From Nodosilinea nodulosa PCC 7104 (GTDB taxonomy: Bacteria; Cyanobacteriota; Cyanobacteriia; Phormidesmidales; Phormidesmidaceae): DNA of 34,409 nt. Position numbers and translations under genes: made by a program. Under the pieces are notes generated by a model. The model searched no databases, had not been told where the DNA came from, and saw only the letters and a list, made by a program, of their open reading frames with translations. Positions within the stretch are counted from its first letter, which is position 1, and each line of letters begins with the position of its first letter. The stretch lies in assembly GCF_000309385.1 (NCBI RefSeq), contig NZ_JH976538.1, positions 138,381-172,789 of the forward strand, given 5' to 3'. This document shows positions 26,687 to 34,409 of the stretch, piece by piece.

Positions 26687-28072
26687 ATGGGCAGCCCAAC
26701 CCACCTCGTGCATCTAAAGCAAAACATTGAAACCTGGAACCGCTGGCGAAATGATAACCCAACCATAAAACCTGATTTAAGCGAAGCTTACCTCTGCGCT
26801 ACCGCCCTCTGTGCGGTAAATCTCAGCGGTGCCAATCTGCACAAGGTCGACCTGTACTCCGCCGATCTGTGGGGGGCCGACCTCAGCTATGCCGATGCGC
26901 GGGCGGCCAATCTCAACAGCGCTAATCTGTGCAGTGCCAATCTGGCCGGGGCTAACCTGGCCGAGGCCGAACTGCTGAGTGCCAACCTCAGCTATGCTGA
27001 CCTGCGCGGCGCTAACCTGCACCGCGCTAACCTCAGCATGACTAACCTGGCTGGGGCCAACCTCACTGGGGCCGACCTCACCGGAGCCAACCTTAAGGGA
27101 GCCAAGCTCACCAATGCCAATCTCACTAACACTCGGCTGACCGGAGCTGAGATGACTGGCATTATGGTGAGCGATATGGACATTAGTGTGCTGGTCACCC
27201 TACAGCAGGTGACCTGCGACCACGTTTACGTGTTGTCTTGCCTCAATCAAAGTTCTGGCCAGGACGGCTATGAGGCGACCAGTACCTATACGGCCTGCTT
27301 TCGGTCAGCTCTGCATCAGTTTTACCAGAGTTTTGTCGAAGCTTGCGACCAGGGTGGCCCTCATCTCTACCGAGTTGCTTGGCCCTCTGCGGGTATCCCT
27401 TCGCCCCTGGATATCTATCTGCAGTCGGTAGAGCGTCAAGGCAACGGCGACCTGATGGTGCGGGTGGGAGTGCCTGGCCTTAAGGCACCTCCACCGACTG
27501 CGGTGGAAAAGCCCACTGTGCAGCAATTATTTAGCACCCTGGGCCGGGGCGATTTCTATCGTCAGCAGCTGCAAGTTAAAGAAGACCAGATGGCCACGGT
27601 GCAGCGGCAAAACGACGAACTGCTGGATCTGCTCAAGGCCATGACCCGGCAAAACGTTTACGTCCAATCAGTTTCTGTAACGGAGAATAGCATTATGACT
27701 GGTGTATCTAAATACGACATGCGCGGTGCCAACATCGGTAGCTTTGCCGACACCGTTGAAGCTGGGGGCCAACAAAAATCAGTGCAATATAATCAGCACG
27801 CGATGGATACGGTCTCTGACTTTGAACTCGTTGTTCAGGTAGAAGAATTACTGCAACAGCTGGCTGAGCAGGCTCCCCAGGTGCCTGCCCACCAGCGGCC
27901 CCAGATGGTGAGCAACGCCCTGCAAAAAAAAGCTCGGGTTAGCCCTGAGTTTAAGGCCCGGCTGCTCAAGGCCCTGGAGGCGGGCAGCGGCGAGCTAATT
28001 CGGGTGTTTACCCAAAACCCCTACATCAGCATTCCTCTGGCCCTGGTCAAAGGTTGGGTGTCGGTAGCTTAG
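26687..28072 (+). CDS. Pentapeptide-repeat protein with coiled-coil C-terminal region
   Basis: A protein of about 461 residues. Residues 29-160 are about 26 tandem pentapeptides of the A(N/D)Lxx form (SGANL, WGADL, AGANL, TGADL, KGAKL), which fold as a right-handed beta-helix. After them comes a non-repeat domain (about 165-275), then a coiled-coil stretch (KEDQMATVQRQNDELLDLL), then YDMRGANIGSFADTVEAGG, which resembles a tail motif common in cyanobacterial pentapeptide and NACHT/TIR-associated proteins. The end is helical with a mildly hydrophobic PLALVKGWVSV. No enzyme motif is seen. The start at 26687 follows a strong Shine-Dalgarno site. It stands alone between the direct repeats and the terminator. 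Its function is unknown; the beta-helix suggests binding or scaffolding. Confidence 0.85.
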   Translation: MGSPTHLVHLKQNIETWNRWRNDNPTIKPDLSEAYLCATALCAVNLSGANLHKVDLYSADLWGADLSYADARAANLNSANLCSANLAGANLAEAELLSANLSYADLRGANLHRANLSMTNLAGANLTGADLTGANLKGAKLTNANLTNTRLTGAEMTGIMVSDMDISVLVTLQQVTCDHVYVLSCLNQSSGQDGYEATSTYTACFRSALHQFYQSFVEACDQGGPHLYRVAWPSAGIPSPLDIYLQSVERQGNGDLMVRVGVPGLKAPPPTAVEKPTVQQLFSTLGRGDFYRQQLQVKEDQMATVQRQNDELLDLLKAMTRQNVYVQSVSVTENSIMTGVSKYDMRGANIGSFADTVEAGGQQKSVQYNQHAMDTVSDFELVVQVEELLQQLAEQAPQVPAHQRPQMVSNALQKKARVSPEFKARLLKALEAGSGELIRVFTQNPYISIPLALVKGWVSVA

Positions 28073-28100
28073 CTCAGTTTCAGGTCTCGTCGGGTGGACC

Positions 28101-28135
28101 AATCCCTGGATTTTCTAAAAATCCAGGGATTTTTT
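28101..28135. terminator. Bidirectional Rho-independent terminator
   Basis: AATCCCTGGAT at 28101-28111 pairs perfectly with ATCCAGGGATT at 28121-28131 around a short A/T-rich loop. A run of T follows on the plus strand and runs of A precede the minus strand. It lies between the convergent ends of the pentapeptide gene (28072) and the usher gene (28143), so it can serve both. Confidence 0.9.
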
Positions 28136-28142
28136 GTTGGGC

Positions 28143-31100
28143 TTAGGGAAGGCCGATCTGCAACGTGCCGAGATCAATGATGCCTTCCTGGTCGGGAGTG
28201 ATTTCAAATTGCAGCGGGGCGCGATCGCGCAACCGAATCTCATAGCGCCCAGGGGTGAACCCCAGCAGGGCAAACCGGCCAATGCGGTTGGTAAACAGGG
28301 TTTGGGCCACCCAGTTAGCGTCTGACAGCGAGACCACCTCGCCTGCCTGCAACCCCAGCGGTGCGCCGGACTCATCCACCAGTACGCCTCGGACAAATGC
28401 CGAAGCTTCGGTACCGGCCACAATTAGCGTACCGCTGCGATAGCTGGGCATAATCACATACTCATCGGTACCCAGGTCATAGCCCAGGGGCGCATCCGGC
28501 GCGTCGAGCCGCACCCGCGAGACATAGTAGGGCTGGAGATCGGGCAGCACCGCCGGGCCAAACCCATCGACTACAGCCCCATAGCCCTCCTGGCTGGGGT
28601 TGACGCCAATGGTTTGCCCCCGCCATCGATCGCGTGGCACCACCAGCACAAAGCTGTTGGTAATTGGTCGCGACCAGCCAAAGTGGCCATCGGCAAACAC
28701 CAGCGCCGTACCAAAGGTCAGTCGAGTGGTGTTGCTGGTAGTCGCCCCCGCCTGGGATGGCCAGGCGACATCGTGGGTCAGGCCCAGATCAAAGCGGTAG
28801 TCGGTGTAGGTCAGTCGCCCTGAGAGATCGTAACCCTGGCTGCCTCGATTTAGATCGAGCGCCAGGCCTGGGCTTTGCAGTCGGCGATCGGGGCTGCGGC
28901 TCCACGACAGGCGATTGCCCATCGCCTCGGTGCTGCTCACCGTGGTGTTGAGCGCCAGCGACTGACGGCGCTGGGGCATTAGCCAGGACAGCCCTAAAAA
29001 GGCGCGCGTTTCATTTTGCCCCTGCTGGTTGCGGCTATGGTTGAGATTGAGGCTGCCGCTGAGGCCGGTGCCCAGCGATCGCGACAGCCCCAGGTTAGCG
29101 CTGTAGCTATCGGGCCCTTCGCGCCCGAAACGGTAGCCACCGCCAATATTTAGGCTGGTGTCGCCAAAAATGCGCTGACTGTAGGCGGCTGACAGGGTGA
29201 GCCAGTCGGGGCTGGGGCCGAGGGCACCAAAGGTGGTGAAGCGATCGCCCCGGTATTCTGCCGCTACGCGCAGCGATCGGTTAGAGGCATCTTGGGGGCT
29301 GGGGGTAGCTCATACTGCAACCGCATGGCCAGACCTGTGCCCAGTTCGCCTGTGTGGCTGGCGGCAATATCCCAACCCCAGTTGCCGACCGCCGACGCCC
29401 ACACCCCATCGGTTTCCACCATTTGATAGGAGGGCGTAAGCTGCCCGTAGCCGCCCAGGGTCAGCGTCGAACTCACCCCCCAGCGATGGGCTACCGCCAG
29501 CTGCGGCTCATCCCACTGGTACTGGCGCTGGCCGCCCAGGGTGCGGGTGGGAAAGCCAAAATTGTAAGAAAACTGCTGCAACCCCGGCGCTAGCAAATTA
29601 CCGGCTAAGGCGGTGACAAAGTCGAGGCGCTGCACCTGTCCCAGGTCATCGGTAATGATCAGCTGAATATCGTTGGTGCCGGTGCTCAGCGCCAGGTTGC
29701 GCAGATCCTGAGGCCCCGCATCCAGCTGCAGCTGCTGCGCCCGCACCCCGTTGATGTAGACCTCCACCCTAGAGGGACGCTCTAAAAAGAACGTAAATTC
29801 CCCCGTGGGGCGGGTCACCCGGTAGGGCTGCAAGCTGTAGTTGCGAGACACCGAAATACCACCCAGGGGCACCACCGTCTGAAATGCCCCACTCACCGGA
29901 ATGGATAAATCCCCCGCGATGTAGCGCAGGGCATTGACCGGGTCGTCATGCACCAGGCGCACATCGCCCCGGCTAAACCCCGGCGCGCCTCTTTCAATTA
30001 CATTGGCGCGGCCCTCTAGCACCCAGCCCGATAGATTCAGGGCTCCATCAAGAGCAATTCGTAGTGGCTGCCGTCCGGTGCTCCCCGAGCCTGACCAGGC
30101 AATATCTTCGCCCGCCAAAATATTCAGGTACCCGCTGACGGTGCTCACGGGCAGAGCATCCGCCGCCTCGGGGGGCAAGCCAGAGACCCCCAACACATTA
30201 GTGCGCCGCAGCTCCGCTGGAATTTGTAGGTACAGCTCTAGCTGGGTTTGATCAAAAACAACCGCAATGCCCAACTGTTGGAGCTGGTCTAGGGGCAAAT
30301 AGCCCTCGCTGTCGGCGATCGCCGATAGCTGGCTCTGCACGTCGGGCTGCAAAATAGACGCGGTTTTGTCGAGCACCGGGGCGGCCTGCACCTGGCTAGC
30401 ACTGCCCTCAGCAATCACCACAATCACCTGCCCCTGGGGCTGATCGTTAATGAAAAAAGGCACCGCAATCGTCTGATTCTGCGGCGGCGGGCGGCCAAAT
30501 ATGCGCTCAAATAGTTCAGCCTCGGTTTCAGCCGATTCCTCTGTAGGTTCAGAAGCCGGAGTTTTGGTAGAGGTAGCGCCCGGCTCTGCCCCAGGGGCTT
30601 CAGTCTCAGGAGAATGGTTTACAGGGTCTGAATCAGAAATTTCAGCCGCAGGCTCAGGGACCGCTGGGGATTGAGTTTCGCTCTCTGAGGTAGAAGGCTG
30701 AGGTTGGTTTTTAGTCTCTACCGGAGAAGCTGCTGGCTCTGCATTGGGGATTTCGGCCTCAAGCGCGATCGTTTCGGGCTCTGAGACATTGCCAAGATTA
30801 GGGAGTTTGGGCTCTGGCCTCAGTACCGATGGTGCTGGATCTGGGGTTGCAGGCTCTGGTCGGGAAAGCGCAGCGGTGTGAACGCTAGTCGCCACCTTTG
30901 GACTCCAGGCCGCCTGGCTAGCATTCAGACCCAGTTCTGGCGCGCTTGGGCGAGCACCAGGGTGCATCGAATTAGCGTTTTTAGATTGGACAGCAGCGAG
31001 TTGAGGTTTTGCAAGTTGTTGATCAATCGGGACAGCAGCCTGAATCGTCGCCTCTGCTAACGAAGGGGAAGCTGCTGTTGCCAAAGGCTGCCGGGACGTA

Positions 31101-31276
31101 GAAAACGACGGTTGCGGAGCAGGTAAACCAGAGACCAAAGTATGGGCCCCAGCCGCTTCAGGGTTGGGAGCCGCGTCAATTTGGGGTAGACTCTGGGCTT
31201 CAGCCGCCGCCGTAAGCGCAGAGTCTGCCGCGGGGGGCGGCAGTGAATTGACCGGCAGAGTTGCCGTCGTTGCCAT
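28143..31276 (-). CDS. Outer-membrane fimbrial usher, broken by a one-base frameshift
   Basis: Two minus-strand frames make one FimD-like usher of about 1044 residues. The first part (to about 29292) has a long Pro/Ser/Glu-rich lead of roughly 270 residues, then an usher N-domain (VPFFINDQPQG, GYLPLDQLQQLGI) and beta-barrel features (DLSIPV, YINGVRAQQLQLDAGPQDL). Near 29291-29298, in a run of G on the plus strand, the frame changes. A -1 shift continues as DASNRSLRVAAEYRGD, barrel repeats, and a C-terminal domain (GRFALLGFTPGRYEIRL). Ushers form the outer-membrane pore that assembles chaperone-delivered subunits. The gene is either recently inactivated or carries a sequencing error. ATG 31276 is used; GTG at 31294 or 31330 is possible, and no clear signal peptide is visible. 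Confidence 0.85.
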
Positions 31277-31472
31277 TAGCAAATAGGGCGTTAACACGGG
31301 GCATTCAGGGGAGCACTGTAACCAGCGCACAGAGAGGTATAGCGATCGCTGCTTTGGCTATAACCAGCCGAAGACAGTACTTCTGGGGTGGCAATCGCGA
31401 GCCAGACCACGTCCCAGGATTTGGCCTTACCAGCTCTTGGGCCTTTTGGCCAGCGCTATGTGGGGTCAGGGC

Positions 31473-32246
31473 TTATTGCAGAGCAAAGGTGGCGGTAACG
31501 GGTCCCACCGGCAACCCGGTCGGCCAGGGCAGGGTAAACTGCCGCTGGTTTTGGGCCAGCAGGTTTTCGCCACTGATCCCTTGTAGCTGTTCGGGGCCGA
31601 GGGTCACCACTTGGCCGCCTGCCTCTAAGGTGAGGTGTAGGCCAGTCAGCAGCTGATGGGCTGTGCCCTGGTTATGAAATTGCACCACCAGAGCATCTTG
31701 ACCATTGATGTTTTGATGGCTGGCGCTTTCGATCACCACATTAGGGCTGACTCCACGGGGTGCAACGTAGAGAGAAGCTACAAAGTTATAAAGGGCATTA
31801 ATTTGCACCACCGCCGTTGTGACCTCAACCTCTGGCTTGTCGAGAGCAATGGGCAGCTGCTCGGCAATCAGTCGAAAGGGCAGTTCGCGCTCTGGGCTAG
31901 GCTCGCCCAGCCAGGTAACGCGCACCGTTTGGGCCTGGCCCGGCTGCAGCAAAATCTGGGGCGGGTAAACCACAAAATCATCTTCCGCGTCGGGGCGGGT
32001 CTCTTTGCCGTTTAAGTCCATCTGGCGTTCGGTGACGTGAATTTCAACCGCTACGGGTTCATCGCCTGTGCTGCGCACCTGAAACGAGCCCGTGGAGCGA
32101 TCGCCGCTGGGCTCGAGGGTGAGGCTAGAGGGGGAGAGCTGATAGGTAGCATCGGCCCAGCTGGGTGGAGCCATCAATGCCCCCGCCCCCAGTAGAAGCG
32201 AGGCTAGACAACCGATGGGTGCCAAGGTTTGTGCCAAAACTTTCAT
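31473..32246 (-). CDS. Periplasmic PapD-like fimbrial chaperone
   Basis: A protein of 257 residues from the ATG at 32244-32246; the open frame extends 40 codons further, but the signal peptide starts here. Residues 1-31 are a clear signal peptide ending SWA before DATYQL. The mature part is two immunoglobulin-like domains: the first with SSLTLEPSGDRSTGSFQVRS, EIHVTERQMD and the chaperone hallmark YPPQILLQPGQAQTVRVTW, the second ending in PVGPVTATFAL. Such chaperones bind unfolded subunits in the periplasm and hand them to the usher. The usher gene follows 143-196 bases downstream and the subunit genes lie upstream, the usual order for sigma-type or archaic chaperone-usher loci. No strong Shine-Dalgarno site was seen. 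Confidence 0.88.
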   Translation of the reverse strand: MKVLAQTLAPIGCLASLLLGAGALMAPPSWADATYQLSPSSLTLEPSGDRSTGSFQVRSTGDEPVAVEIHVTERQMDLNGKETRPDAEDDFVVYPPQILLQPGQAQTVRVTWLGEPSPERELPFRLIAEQLPIALDKPEVEVTTAVVQINALYNFVASLYVAPRGVSPNVVIESASHQNINGQDALVVQFHNQGTAHQLLTGLHLTLEAGGQVVTLGPEQLQGISGENLLAQNQRQFTLPWPTGLPVGPVTATFALQ

Positions 32247-32416
32247 TGTCGATTCTCTATGAAGTATTGCAGAGAGACTAGGCTTAAAACTGCTGAAGAA
32301 ATGCGGTAAATTAACTCTGCTTTGTGTAGCTAACCACTGGGTTAATAGTGCCCTTTTCCTTAGCAACTTATCGGTCTCTTAAATGGTTTCGAGAGAATAT
32401 CAAGATTGATTTATTT

Positions 32417-32881
32417 TTATTGATTAATGAGGGTAAATACCAGCGTATCTGAGTACGGTCCGGCTGGTTTTCCGGCAACGTCACTGGTCAATGCAGTGGC
32501 CCGCACCGGCAGCGTGCAGCCGCTAGGGGGCGAGCAGGTCAGGCTTGAGACGGTTAACGCTGTAACATCGCCACCACCAGCCAGGCTGCTGACTTGAAGA
32601 CCATCTACAGTCAAGCTGTAGGGAACGGCAGATGAATGAGTGCCTTGGTATAGTTTGCCACCCTGGGTTGAGCGCACGAGCAATACCCACCCAGTAGCAC
32701 TATCAGACTGAATATGAACCGTGCCAAAGTCTTGATTAAGATTACCGACACTAGAACTGAGGGTAAAGGTAGTGCTGGGTGTGTAGTCGATAATTTCTAA
32801 GGCTAACGCTGCTGCGGGGCACAACATACTTAGCCCCAGCGTTGCCGGTGCAACCCATTTGAAGAGGTAATAACTTCGCAT
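32417..32881 (-). CDS. Secreted chaperone-usher subunit, minor (spore-coat-U-like)
   Basis: A protein of about 154 residues from the ATG at 32879-32881, with AGGGA seven bases upstream. It has a signal peptide ending AAALA before LEIIDY. The mature part is beta-rich, with the cysteine pair LTCSPPSGCTL, probably disulphide-bonded, and a C-terminus PAGPYSDTLVFTLINQ. This matches the closing strand pattern (GxYxDTLxFT) of spore-coat-protein-U-like subunits. It shares this ending and a WVLLV/WTLDV-type core strand with the upstream subunit, so the two are distant paralogues. A strong hairpin lies between them. The cysteines, absent from the upstream subunit, suggest a specialised role such as tip or anchor; that is inference. 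Confidence 0.75.
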   Translation of the reverse strand: MRSYYLFKWVAPATLGLSMLCPAAALALEIIDYTPSTTFTLSSSVGNLNQDFGTVHIQSDSATGWVLLVRSTQGGKLYQGTHSSAVPYSLTVDGLQVSSLAGGGDVTALTVSSLTCSPPSGCTLPVRATALTSDVAGKPAGPYSDTLVFTLINQ

Positions 32882-32905
32882 TTTGTGTTCCCTAAAACAC
32901 ACCCA

Positions 32906-32939
32906 TTGTGTGGAGATACCCTAAAGCAACTCCACACAA
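32906..32939 (-). promoter_or_regulatory. Stem-loop between the two subunit genes
   Basis: TTGTGTGGAG (32906-32915) and CTCCACACAA (32930-32939) form a perfect 10-bp stem with a 14-base loop in the 110-base gap between the two subunits. No T-tract follows on the minus strand, so it is more likely an mRNA processing, stabilising or attenuating structure than a full terminator. It would allow the upstream subunit to be made in excess. Confidence 0.7.
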
Positions 32940-32991
32940 CTTAGTGATTAAATCAGACCGTCAAGTTAACTCCAAATCCCTCCAGTGAGGA

Positions 32992-33519
32992 TTATTTAGA
33001 CGTTAGGGTGAAGGTTAAGGTATCGGCGTAGGTGCCAACAGGAACGAACTGACCGGCTGCTATGTTCGCCGTTACGCTAACATTAGTGACGCCTGCTGCT
33101 ACAGTCGCGTCAAAGGCAGAATCGTGCAGCGTATAGTCAGTAGCTGGCGCCACAAAGTTTACCGGGGTGGCCGTCGAAGCGCCAATATTAGCTGTGGTGA
33201 GGGTATCGTAGGCAATCACATCGGTGGGAGTGACCGTATTGACCAATTGACCACCGTTGAGCGATTGCACATCTAAGGTCCAGCCATTGGCCGCATTGTC
33301 TTGAACGTCCAAGGTTCCGATGGGATAAGCTGGCTCGGCGGCCCCACCGGTAATTGCTGTACCTGTTGTTGGAGTGAATGTAATGGTGTTGACAGCTTGG
33401 ACATCACCGCTTACAACACCGTTGTCAGTGGCTGCTAGGGCAGCGGGGCCAGCGAGCAGAGATGCACCGATAAGCAGACTGGAAGCGATTAGGGTATTAC
33501 GGAAAGCTTTAGCAAACAT
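32992..33519 (-). CDS. Secreted chaperone-usher major subunit (spore-coat-U-like)
   Basis: A 175-residue protein with a strong Shine-Dalgarno site (AGGAG) before ATG 33519. A signal peptide (MFAKAFRNTLIASSLLIG..., ending ALA before ATDNG) is followed by a Thr/Ala/Val-rich beta-strand protein with no cysteine. Landmarks are NTITFTPTTGTAITGG, NGWTLDVQSLNGGQL and the C-terminal GTYADTLTFTLTSK, which resembles the closing strand of spore-coat-U-like subunits. It is the first gene of the locus and has the best ribosome-binding site, which fits a major structural subunit. A donor strand for neighbouring subunits would lie at the start of the mature protein. I cannot assign a named family with certainty. 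Confidence 0.8.
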   Translation of the reverse strand: MFAKAFRNTLIASSLLIGASLLAGPAALAATDNGVVSGDVQAVNTITFTPTTGTAITGGAAEPAYPIGTLDVQDNAANGWTLDVQSLNGGQLVNTVTPTDVIAYDTLTTANIGASTATPVNFVAPATDYTLHDSAFDATVAAGVTNVSVTANIAAGQFVPVGTYADTLTFTLTSK

Positions 33520-33951
33520 AATGAGTCTCCTGAAGTGGCAATGATTTGCCTAAAGTGAGTTTGTTTGCAGGGTATAGAGAATGCCCCCTGCGGCCTACAT
33601 TCTGGGTTGAGCTTAGAAGTACACTCCCCTTTATCACTGAGGGAATAACCTTTTCCTTAGCCAGAATTGCGGTAGCTTGCACTGAAGTAGAGTGATAACC
33701 GGTTGAGTTTTTTGCGAAGATGCTAATCGTTTCGATCTTCGAATAGCAGGTGAGTGAATCGCTTGCTTGCAACCAGGCTTTTATCTCTTTCCTCCATGTC
33801 TACTACTTTAATAGCTCTGGCTCAATTAACCCACGCTAATTGCACTTAGTTTTTGTTAGTTCATTTTCAAGTCTAGATTTCTTTTTGCGTAATTATATCG
33901 AGATGATTGGAAATAAAAATAGAAGCGTTACTAAATTCAGGCCCGAATTGG
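33520..33951. other. A/T-rich upstream region of the subunit locus, no gene seen
   Basis: About 430 bases, clearly more A/T-rich than the rest of the window, lie between the first subunit gene and the IS1 remnant. The promoter of the chaperone-usher operon should be here, but no -35/-10 pair stands out. The open frame at 33509-33772 has no convincing features. Confidence 0.4.
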
Positions 33952-34179
33952 TTATGGGATGGCTGCTTCACCAAACTTAACGCAGTAAAGTAGCAAATGA
34001 GCAGAGGAATCCAGCATCTCTACGGACTGGGAATAGCACAAGATGTGACGACACAGACGAGCGAGATAATGTCTCAAACGAGTATTCTCACCTTCAACTC
34101 GAGTCATATAGGTTTTGCTGAAAATCTGGGCACCCTCTGGGATGAACTGAGGACAAACCGGGTAACCATCGGTGACCCA
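33952..34179 (-). pseudogene. IS1-family transposase C-terminal fragment
   Basis: About 75 uninterrupted codons on the minus strand, ending at TAA (33952-33954), read WVTDGYPVCPQFIP, SKTYMTRVEGENTRLRHYLA and CYSQSVEMLDSSAHLLL. This is the C-terminal part of cyanobacterial IS1 transposases (the ENTRLRHYLAR block is typical). The 5' part is missing: at 34180 it joins the end of the IS3-like element. The IS3-like element therefore inserted into an older IS1 copy or recombined with it. Confidence 0.7.
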
Positions 34180-34409
34180 GAAGCGGAATGTGTCAACAAA
34201 AATGAGACAGAAACTAAAAACAAATTAGTGTGGAACCGCCTGGCTGTTAGGAGCTGCTATCGGTGGATTGATCCAAACGGCATTGGGCACCACGGGTGGA
34301 GTGGGCGGATGATGGACAAAGCGCTCAGGATGGGCGAGATAAGCCGTGTTTAAAAACGGCTTGTCGTTGCTGAGTGACGACGTCAGCTTGGCCTGAATGC
34401 ATCACCTCA
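34180..34409 (-). mobile_element. 3' end of the IS3-like insertion sequence, right copy (inverted)
   Basis: Bases 34180-34393 are the reverse complement of 145-357, with one extra T in the run near 34352. That change shifts the transposase frame after RQAV, so this copy is frameshifted where the left one is intact; the stop codon lies at 34225-34227. Unlike the left copy it appears to continue past 34393 (codons HSGQADVV), running out of the window. The two copies point inward at each other across about 33.8 kb. Confidence 0.65.

Noticed and set aside
29285..29305. Programmed -1 frameshift in the usher
   Set aside because: The site is not a canonical slippery heptamer, no downstream pseudoknot is evident, and ushers are not known to use one. 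A mutation or read error is simpler.
31261..32015. Plus-strand frames opposite the chaperone and usher start
   Set aside because: They are shadows of the minus-strand genes, whose signal peptide and family motifs are clear.
33509..33772. Small open frame upstream of the first subunit gene
   Set aside because: It overlaps the subunit start and its Shine-Dalgarno site, and has no signal peptide, domain or good start site.
33997..34353. Plus-strand 118-residue frame at the right edge
   Set aside because: It is the antisense of the IS1 and IS3-like transposase fragments, which make sense on the minus strand.
145..34393. Intact composite transposon carrying the whole block
   Set aside because: Both flanking copies show only transposase 3' ends, the left one is truncated, and no target duplication joins the two outer sides.

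Overview
The window looks like an accessory region of a cyanobacterial chromosome or large plasmid. Three things suggest this: HIP1-type octamers (GCGATCGC) occur throughout, a phycobilin-lyase-like HEAT protein starts at the left edge, and one kinase carries a GAF domain with the two-cysteine signature of a DXCF cyanobacteriochrome. Base composition and gene style fit a filamentous Leptolyngbya/Nodosilinea/Phormidium-like organism, but the species cannot be named from sequence alone.

Layout. 1-109 is the start of a HEAT-repeat lyase-like gene on the minus strand. 145-770 holds broken insertion sequences: the 3' end of an integrase-core (IS3-like) transposase, then a decayed ISAzo13-like transposase. 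1350-6633 is a three-gene signalling operon: a multi-PAS kinase, a single-domain receiver and a REC-PAS-kinase-REC hybrid. 6737-16441 is a run of three very large, related hybrid kinases of the HDFNN type, each with its own C-terminal receiver. It is followed by a receiver-EAL c-di-GMP phosphodiesterase (16510-17724) and the remains of a GAF-GGDEF gene split by a palindromic MITE (17748-18577). 18687-21197 is a HisKA_3 (NarX-like) kinase. 21254-21976 is a TPR protein on the minus strand. 22331-26501 is a kinase with four CBS domains and a predicted bilin-binding GAF, overlapped by a receiver/HATPase protein that has lost its phospho-accepting histidine. 26687-28072 is a pentapeptide-repeat protein, closed by a strong bidirectional terminator.

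From 33519 down to 28143 the minus strand carries a chaperone-usher secretion locus: two small secreted subunits with spore-coat-U-like C-termini, a PapD-like chaperone, and an outer-membrane usher broken by a one-base frameshift. The right edge has a truncated IS1 transposase, cut by a second, inverted copy of the same IS3-like 3' end found at the left edge.

How it fits together. About seven kinase-type proteins and nine receiver-type domains, with no recognisable DNA-binding output domain, suggest phosphorelay and c-di-GMP signalling rather than direct transcription control. A phosphodiesterase, a dead cyclase neighbour, a light-sensing kinase and a surface-fibre locus in one block suggest control of attachment, motility or light response. 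That link is inference from proximity; no shared regulatory site was seen.
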